Part shown: positions 54,923-64,000 of the stretch, piece by piece
Layout: each line of letters starts with the position of its first letter
How positions within the stretch are numbered: position 1 is the first letter of the stretch
DNA from: Scylla paramamosain
Lineage: Eukaryota > Arthropoda > Malacostraca > Decapoda > Portunidae
DNA: 64,000 nucleotides
Direction: 5' to 3'
Assembly: GCF_035594125.1 (NCBI RefSeq)
Contig: NC_087152.1
Location: 16,527,501 to 16,591,500 of the forward strand
Program-made: the position numbers and the translations under genes
The notes under the pieces: generated by a model
Databases searched by the model: none
Seen by the model: only the letters and a program-made list of their open reading frames with translations
What the model was told of the DNA's origin: nothing

Positions 54923-55853
54923 AAAGGTGTCTTCTATTTACTTTGATCTGTTTCAGATCATTGATCTGGCTGTGCAGTCCATGTTCTATTTACATCTTAA
55001 TCTAGATCTACCCTGATCTGAGTGATCTGGGTCCTGAGGTGGGTTATAGCAGACAACACTTGCTAAAGCTGCTGGTGGAGGCTATATTAGCAGCTGAATA
55101 GCCTCTACTGGGGACTTGTTTGAGGGAATATACTGCAAGAAAATAGCTGCTATGTCTGAGGAAGAAACTGAATGTTAATGAATCACTGCAGAATGCTGCT
55201 GTGGGCACAGAATGTGCATAGTGGTGGTAACAGATATCAGAAACAAGGAGATACAACAAGCCACACTAAGCCTTGGTTCAATGACTTCTGATTTTAATTA
55301 TGTGGCCATTACCACATCTGCCAATGACTACATGATGAGGCAAAGGAAGACACTTGTTCAGTTGAAAATAATACATCTCTAATTTTGAAGTGCCTCAGTA
55401 ATAGTGTCAATAGTGTCAGCACACAGGCCAAGCTAACCTCACCTTACATCCAAATATTTTCTCATTCTACCACTCTGTAATTCATCACAGTGAGTACTTT
55501 TAGCATGGTGTGCGTGAAGAAAGCCTTGTGTGAAACTTTATTATACAATGTTCATGGCCAGGCATGGAACCCAGTCTTGTGCTTCCTGGGTAGGTATGTG
55601 GCTAGGACTCAGGGGTGACCTTCTCAGCCTATTCTTCAGGAAACGCAGTCTGTACTCCTCATTGACACTTCCTTAAAGCATAGTGCCAAGCATCAACAAT
55701 CTACCACTTGTGACAGCAGGACAGTGACATGTTTGTGTTGTTATTGTTTTGATCAGCAATGGCTACAAGCATTCTTTTTACCCTGAGAGAATCCAGATCA
55801 GATCCAGATCAATGATCTAGAGCTAATCAGTGCTATAAATAGAAGATCCCCTT
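54923..55853. mobile_element. TIR element, about 930 bp, bounded by direct repeats
   Basis: Left AAGGTGTCTTCTATTTA ... GATCATTGATCTGG is mirrored at right by CCAGATCAATGATCT ... ATAAATAGAAGATCCCCTT. Interior has no recognisable transposase. Copies of a GTTAGWACAAATAC-CTC-AAGT-type repeat lie on both sides (54890, 55888 and again 55973). Confidence 0.6.
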
Positions 55854-56489
55854 AAGAAGAGTTTATACAAATTTGATATTGCCTGAAGATGTTAGTGTTA
55901 AAACAAATAGCTCTTAAGTGTAAATCAATATTATTGGTGAACTTATTATTGGCTGTTGGTGATAGTGTTGAAATAAGTACCTCTTAAGTATGAATCCAGT
56001 AAAAAAAAAAAGGAATTTTGTTTTGCTATGTTGTTATAGTGTTCAGTGAGTACTGTACCTCATAATGATTCCTACATAGATTGATTTCAGGAAGGAAAAC
56101 TAAAAATGTTCCTCTAAGGCCAAATACTGCCTCAATTTGCACTTTATATATTCCATCCATTCCATGCAACTACTAACAATATAATAGATAATCACATTAA
56201 TTATTCACCTCACATTCTTTTTAATATAACAAGCTACATCCAATTACATGAAATAATTTTTTTGTTTATATACATTTTACAGTGACCATTGATATACTGT
56301 TAATAAGTACCTTATTAACCTCTTGTTTCCCAGCACAATCAGCACAAAGTTGAGGAAAAGCCATTAGTTAAAGTGAATATTTTTAGATCTTTCAGTACCA
56401 ACAAAAAGTGGTTGTAAGAACTACAATTAATGAGGTTTCATATATTCATTTATTCTATTTTTATATACAGAAGAGGCTAGAAAAGATTT
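55854..56489. other. Intergenic; two diverged direct-repeat units, otherwise nothing
   Basis: Units near 55880-55925 and 55966-56000 repeat the sequence found left of the TIR element. Confidence 0.5.
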
Positions 56490-57130
56490 TTTTTTTTTTT
56501 GTCGGAGGGACACCGGCCAAGGGCAACAAAAATCTAATAATAAAAAAAAAAAAGCCTACTGACATGCTGGTCCCAAATAGGGTCCAAAGTGGTGGTCAAA
56601 AATTGAAGGATAAGCATCTTGTAAACCTCCCTTTTCAAGGAGTTCAAGTCACAGGAAGATGGAAATACAGAAGCAGGGAGTTTCAGAGTTTACCAGAGAA
56701 GGGGATGAGTGCCTGGGAATACTGGTTAATTTAGTAATGACAGTGATCTCAACCAGAAAAAAAGAAAATTGTGAAAATTGAATGCTGTGAGTATGGGGGC
56801 AGGTTATTTTAATGTGTTCAATAATTCAACAGCCAGTATTGGTATGAAAATGAGGATAAAGAAAGTAGGGAGAAGCAGAGAATGGAAAGCTTTCAGTGGA
56901 GTCAGCTGGAATCTCAGTAATGAAAAAATGGGACTTCCAAGAAGTGAGATGATATTCTATAGATTGAAAACTGGATCTGAAACTGTGAATGTTGCAGAAG
57001 TTATTGGATATGGAAAAAAGTTGGAGAAGGTATGAAGGCATGAGTTTTTGTCTTGATAGTTTGTCATGGAGATATTCCCCAGATGGAAACTCTGGCAGGT
57101 TTGTGAGCCATTATCATAATATTGATTTTG
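56490..57130 (-). mobile_element. LINE family C copy with large internal deletion
   Basis: The 3' UTR and C-terminal end (56490-56735) are joined directly to the 5' / endonuclease-proximal region (56740-57130), which aligns with 51650-52060 (for example GAGATGATATTCTATAGATT versus GAGGTGGTGTTCTACAGATT). All RT sequence between is gone. Confidence 0.8.
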
Positions 57131-57521
57131 AAATTATGAAGTCTCATGATTGATACAGACATTTTATCCTGTATGTCTGCTTGTCTTACTAGATAGTAAT
57201 TTTTTACAGATTTATTTTCTGAAAATGCCAGTGCTGAATGTCATCCAGTCAGCTGGTAGAAATGCTCTCCTAGTGAGGATGTGTGCCATTATTTCACTTG
57301 ACTCAGTTTTTTTTCAGTATTGTGGTATGGATGCTGTGAGAACGTGGTGATTCATCTATCTTGAATCAAACTCTGCAGGGTGATTTAAAACTTCATTTCA
57401 AGCAATTGTTATTCCATCAAGTGAAAATTCATAGTTGAATACTTATCTTGACTTTGTTCTCCATTGGATAGCTTCAAAAAAATGCAGTAGGGTATGTGAT
57501 CATTATAACATAATTACAATA

Positions 57522-57712
57522 ATGCACTGAAATTTTAATAAATGTTTAATCAGAATAATGAACCAAAACTGGCATAACAAACTAAGTGTGCGCTTAGTAA
57601 TTTTAATAAAAATTTAATCAGAATAACTAAAGCTACCAAGACAAACTTGCCATTTGTGTAGGCACTGAAATTTTAATAAATATTCAATTGGAATAACAAA
57701 TTAAACCTTGCA
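57522..57712. repeat. Short tandem array, three units of about 68-72 bp
   Basis: GCACTGAAATTTTAATAAAT or a close variant recurs near 57522, 57594 and 57660, each followed by a TTAATCAGAATAA-like block. Confidence 0.7.
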
Positions 57713-57869
57713 CCAAGCTCACCAGCTGCAGAACCTGCTGCTCACCTATAAGCTGCCTATCTCCTCCTTCCTTTTTCCTTTACCTTCCCTTCTTTCATCT
57801 TGTTTCAGACCTCCCTCCTGGTTACCTTCCTTGTACCTTATCTCTCAGAGATAAGGGACAAGGGAGTGA

Positions 57870-58090
<221 letters not shown>

Positions 58091-58205
58091 TTTATGTCAT
58101 TTTGCTCCATCATTTCTCACCTTTCCCCACTCATATACATAATTCCATTTTCATTCTCAATCAATCTCATTTTATTGAGCAATCCTTAGGTCTGTTCTTA
58201 CTTCC

Positions 58206-58207
<2 letters not shown>

Positions 58208-58253
<46 letters not shown>
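58208..58253. repeat. (AG)n microsatellite
   Basis: About 46 bp. Confidence 0.97.
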
Positions 58254-58257
<4 letters not shown>

Positions 58258-59495
58258 CTGACTTAGGTAGGATTTACTGTATGTATATGTGTGATGCTGA
58301 GAGTAGGTAAATGGGACCCATACTTGTCAAAGCACAGCAAAATCTGGTATGGTAAGAATTTAGGGTTAGTGGTAAAACTTGGGAGGATACTGTATATATT
58401 TGTTGTGTTATCTCAAATTTGGTAGTGCAAATGTGCTCATTTTTATTTTTTTTATTGATTTTTTAAATTATTTTTTGGTTCCCTGGAGCCAATCAATTTT
58501 TTCCCATAGGTTTTTCAGTCCCCATAAAGCACATTTGCCATAATAAACGCTACACTGGAATAAATCAAGTTCATTGCCACATATCCTACTGTATATGAAA
58601 AAAGTTTTGCCATTTCTTTGGTATTACCAATTCATAGTTTGTTTATCTTAATGCCTGCCATTCTTGAGGTCATCTTTAATGAGCTTTTGAAAGCCTTCAG
58701 AAAATATTATGATCCATGTACCATCGTTAACTAACAAAATTTTTTCTCTAGCTTTCAGGTTAATTTTATTAATTATTTTTCTTTATTAGTAATTTGTCTG
58801 ATTCTCATTTCTCTAGATGTCTTTTCCATAAACATGTATTTTATAATATAAAAGCAGGTTTCTCAACATAATGCAGTCTTCATATTTTCTAAAGCATTTA
58901 TGACAGTAATTCTTTCTCACAGATGCATGGTTTATACTAATGTTGATTGTTATTCTGTGCGTCTGAGTGTATGTCCTCGGGGGTTATTCTTAGATATTTG
59001 TAAGTGAATATAGGAAATATTTTAGATATGTAGGTTTATATAGATTATTTTGACAAGTTCTAACCCAAAATGTGTATGTACAAGTTTATATTCTTGAAGA
59101 GAATTTTGATATTTTGAACTATTAGCTGAACAGTTTTCTGGTGCTTTTTGTTTTCATACAGAAAAATCATTCTGAGCCTTATTCTTATAACATGATTGTG
59201 TATTTTTATATTTTATAATAATATCCATGCTTTTGCTGAACATGTTGTACAAAAGAAATTGCATGTAGTTTTAATTGATCATATATTATTGAATAATCCA
59301 GTCTCTATATTTCCTTTAGTACACTATATCACAAATTATTTTCATATTTTAACAGTGGTAGCTACAGTTTTGTGGGCTCCTTGCAAAATCATTAATTATT
59401 AATTTGTGTGTGTACATGTGTATGTATTAACTAGGAACACAGAAGTCTCAAATTGATCTTGGGAGCTGGCAATAATTATGGTCCTGATGTTCAAG
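58254..59495. other. Intergenic, AT-rich, nothing recognised
   Basis: No repeats or coding signals I can support. Confidence 0.5.
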
Positions 59496-60819
<1,324 letters not shown>

Positions 60820-61083
60820 TTGAGAGGCCTTAGCCAGGGATTGAACTCTTTACCAGGGGAACAGGACAGCATCTTAGTTAAGTGTGGGGACTCAAGATCA
60901 GTTTGGGGATCCTTATACTTCTAGTGGTTAATTGCATTTTAAAAGTGAGTACTTATATATCCTTTGCCACAATCTTTGCACAATTCTCTGAGAGGCCTTG
61001 CTTGCCAGGCACCTTCCATCATGTTCAGTGAGTCAGCCAGTCACTCCTCTACAAAGTATACTATAAAACTTATTTATAAAAGT

Positions 61084-61261
<178 letters not shown>

Positions 61262-61587
61262 CTGAGCTGCCCATTTGATTGGATGCATCCACAGCAGCTC
61301 CAAGGATTTATCTAGGTTTTGGTTGTACAGGGGACCAAGTTTTGCATCCCATCTCTATAATAGGGAATTGTGTGATGTGTAAGTGAAGGGAAAGTAAAGT
61401 GTAAATTGGGAAGTGGCCAAAAGGATGAAATGGGAGAGTTGTATAAAGGTAAACTGTCAGTGATATCAACAGGGAAGATGGTGGCTGGTGTTGTGCCAAA
61501 TCTCTCCCAGGTCCAAATTTTGCTTGGGTGATGGCACTGGGCATGCACACCATATTGAGGTGACAGCTCAAAACATCATCCAGGTTT

Positions 61588-62127
61588 AATTGACAAATCA
61601 CTATTGTTTCATTGTATGTGGATATGTTAGGATAGGAATGGAGTAAGTAAACAAGAGCAGTGAGTGATAACAGAGCACCTTAATCTCCCTCAGCATGAAT
61701 CAAGTCCTATCACCATGTTATCTATTTTATGCATTATCAACACCGTTATGGAGTTTTATTGACAAATTACTAATACTATATTGCCTGTGGAATATTTTAA
61801 GATAGGAATATAGCAAGTAAAACAAGAATAGTTAGTGATAACAGAGCACCAAAATATTCTCCCTTTGCATGCGTCAAATCCTACTATCATGTTTTATGTT
61901 TAAAATATTCCACAGACAAAGGAAGATTAGTAATTTGTCAATAAAATTTCATTCCAATGTTGATAATACATGAAATACATCAATATAAAACATTGTGGTA
62001 GGATCTGACATTTGGAAAAGGGAGAAGATTTTGATGCTCTGTTATCACTATATACTCTTGTTTACTTGCCCCATTCCTTTCCTAACATATCCACATATAA
62101 TAAAGCAATAATAATTTGCTAATAAAA
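61588..62127. repeat. Foldback element: two arms of about 215 bp
   Basis: Arm 61588-61803 is the approximate reverse complement of 61902-62127. Shared blocks are GTGGATATGTTAGGA, AAGTAAACAAGAG, GTGATAACAGAGCA, TTTTATTGACAAATTACTAAT and GTGGAATATTTTA. The loop (61804-61901) is itself a diverged tandem copy of part of the left arm (GTGATAACAGAGCACC). Confidence 0.8.
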
Positions 62128-62399
62128 CCTCAAAAGTAGTTGATAATATGTAAATATATATAAAATATCTGAGTGATGTTTTGATGCTGTGACCTTGATA
62201 TGATGTACATGTGTAGTGGCATCACATGGGAGAAATTCGGCATGACACTGGTATGGTAAATGTTTCCTAAAGTTTCAAGAAAGAGGACCTCAGTGTAGCT
62301 CATACAAATAAATGAATGTGGAAAGTTGAAGAAAAAAATGTGAAAAATACAAGAAGAAATGAAACTTAGCAGCAACAGTAAAGAATGGTGAATATATAT

Positions 62400-62945
62400 T
62401 TAGACGGTGCAGGAATGAACCAACAGGATGCAGAGGAGAAGAACCATCACAGTTAAACTTAGTGTTTACAAAAATCCCAAAAAGTAGACCAAGTATACAT
62501 TGTTTCATGTGATGTGATCATGTAACCATAGAAATAGTACTAAAGGATGGAACAGTGTTGCACAGGAGAGTACAATTAAGAAATGGGAGACAAAACTATG
62601 TTAAGGCAAACTTTGCAGATCTTAATAAATTTTATGCAAAAATTAACTGGAAAGGGCTATTTAAAGGTAAAGTAGTGCAAGAAAATAAGTGATATTTTTT
62701 GAGCAAGTATAGAGAGGGGTTGTAACAATTTGTACCAAGATATAAAGTGAAAATTAGGGAGCATGAATGGTATAATGCCAGGTGTGTAGGAGCAAAAAAG
62801 AAAAAAGACATAGCATGAAGGAACATGATGAGAAAACTGAACAGAAATACTAGAGAAGAATACAGAAAGGCAAGTAATGAATATGGTATAAAAAAGAGAA
62901 GAAAGAAATTTTGAAAGTCACATAATAAGAAAATGAAAGAAAGAG
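62400..62945 (+). mobile_element. LINE family B copy 5, central fragment
   Basis: Plus-strand remnants NYVKANFADLNKFYAKINWK, REHEWYNARCVGAKKK and MMRKLNRNTREEYRKASNEY parallel copy 3 on the minus strand at 15300-15600. Followed directly by (CA)n(TA)n at 62953-62991. Confidence 0.85.
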
Positions 62946-62994
62946 CCCAAACACACACACACACACACAAACACATATATATATATATATAATT

Positions 62995-64000
62995 TTTTTT
63001 TTTTTGTAGAAGAAACACTGGCCAAGGGCAACAAAAATCCCCCCTCCAAAAAAAAAATAAATAAATAAATAAATAAAAATAAAAAATACTGAGATGCTGG
63101 TCCCCAAATAGGGTCTGAAGTGGCAGTAAAAAACTGAAGGATGTCTTGAAACCTTCCTCTTGAAGGATTTCAAGTCATAGGAAGGTGTAAATACATAAGC
63201 AGGTAGGGAGTTCCAGAGTTTACCTGAGAAAGGGAAAAATGACTGAGAATACCTGTTAACTCTGGCATTAGAGAGGTGGACAGAATATGGGTGGGAGAAA
63301 GAAGAGTCTTGTGCAGTGAGGTCATGGAAGAATGGGAGGCATGCAGTTAGCATGAAAATATCAGTAGAAGATAGCAAGAGATACAATATTGTAGCTATGA
63401 GAAAGAGGCTGAAGACAGTCAGTTAGAGGAGAGGAGTTGAGACAAAATGCTTTTGATTCCACACTATCTAAAAGAGCAGTACGAGTGGAACCACCCTCCA
63501 GACATGTGAAGCATATTCCATATACATGGAATATGCATATTCCATATACATGGATGGATAAGGCCCTTGTACTGAGATAGCAGCTGTTGGAGGGGTGAGA
63601 AAAACTGGCAGAGACCTCTCTGAACGTCTAACTTTTATAAAAACAGTTTTAGTCAGAGATGATATGTGAAGTTTCCAGTCTAGATTGTAAGACAAGGACA
63701 TACTGAGGATGCTCAGTGTAAAAGAGGGAGACAGTTAAGTGTCATTGAAGAAGAGGGGATAGTTGTCTGGAAGGTTGTGTCGAATTAATAGATGGAGGAA
63801 TTAAGTTTTTGAGGCAATGAACAATACCAAGTTTGCTCTGTCCCAATCAGAAATTTTACAGAAATCAGAAGTCAGGCATTCTGTGGCTTCCATGTATGAA
63901 CTGTTTACTTCCTGAAAGGTTGGATGTCTACAAAAAGGCGTGGAAAAGTGGAGGGTTGTATCATCAGCATAGGAGTGGAAAGGACAACGTTTGGTTTAGA
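62995..64000 (-). mobile_element. LINE family C copy, minus strand, running off the window
   Basis: 3' end TTGTAGAAGAAACACTGGCCAAGG (complement of the family tail) at 62995, then C-terminus ([28 protein letters not shown]), thumb and late RT to the window edge, where the block before YADD should follow. Carries a local 24-bp tandem duplication near 63510-63555. Frameshifted. Confidence 0.88.

Overview
This is a eukaryotic, almost certainly arthropod window. A decapod crustacean is the best guess. The reasons are intron-rich genes with GT-AG splicing, extremely dense and long (TA)n, (CT)n and (CA)n microsatellites, many decayed LINE families, tRNA-derived SINEs, and a TTAGG-type (arthropod telomere-like) insertion inside one SINE. 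The species call is inference. The two gene identifications rest on protein domains visible in the sequence.

Left half (about 3.9-32.4 kb, + strand): most of a nidogen (entactin) gene. Thirty exons can be chained with every splice phase compatible. They give 4,626 coding bases (1,541 residues plus stop) and lack only the 5' end (signal peptide and start of the NIDO domain). Domain order is NIDO, one EGF, the G2F beta-barrel, EGF repeats, a Pro/Tyr/Gln-rich tandem-repeat spacer, three short four-cysteine modules, six more EGF repeats, a YWTD beta-propeller and a final EGF. Introns hold LINE copies on both strands, a Tigger-like mini-transposon, a TTAA-flanked MITE and microsatellites.

Middle (32.4-52.3 kb): gene-poor. 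It holds two head-to-head copies of one poly(A)-tailed LINE family, SINEs, two hAT-like MITEs (one with a perfect 8-bp target duplication), a palindromic TATCG-rich element, a pair of long inverted arms (42.1-42.6 and 48.2-49.3 kb), a (TTC)n tract and a compound hairpin near 50.2 kb.

Right part (52.4-54.7 kb, + strand): the conserved core of a phospholipid scramblase in five exons (224 residues), with a CR1-like LINE tail in its first intron. From 54.7 kb to the end I see no convincing gene, only TIR and foldback structures, deleted LINE copies and microsatellites.

Three LINE families recur. Family A is CR1-like with an 8-bp (TTCTTATG)n 3' tail. Family B is CR1/Jockey-like with an ACTAGGTAAATA tail that often runs into (CA)n. 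Family C is Jockey/I-like with a poly(A) tail. All copies seen are truncated, frameshifted or internally deleted. The two host genes are unrelated in function: nidogen is a secreted basement-membrane linker, and scramblase is a membrane lipid protein. I see no operon-like or pathway link between them. I did not find a convincing new multi-gene system. The most unusual host feature is the nidogen spacer plus cysteine-module region at 20.6-23.4 kb.
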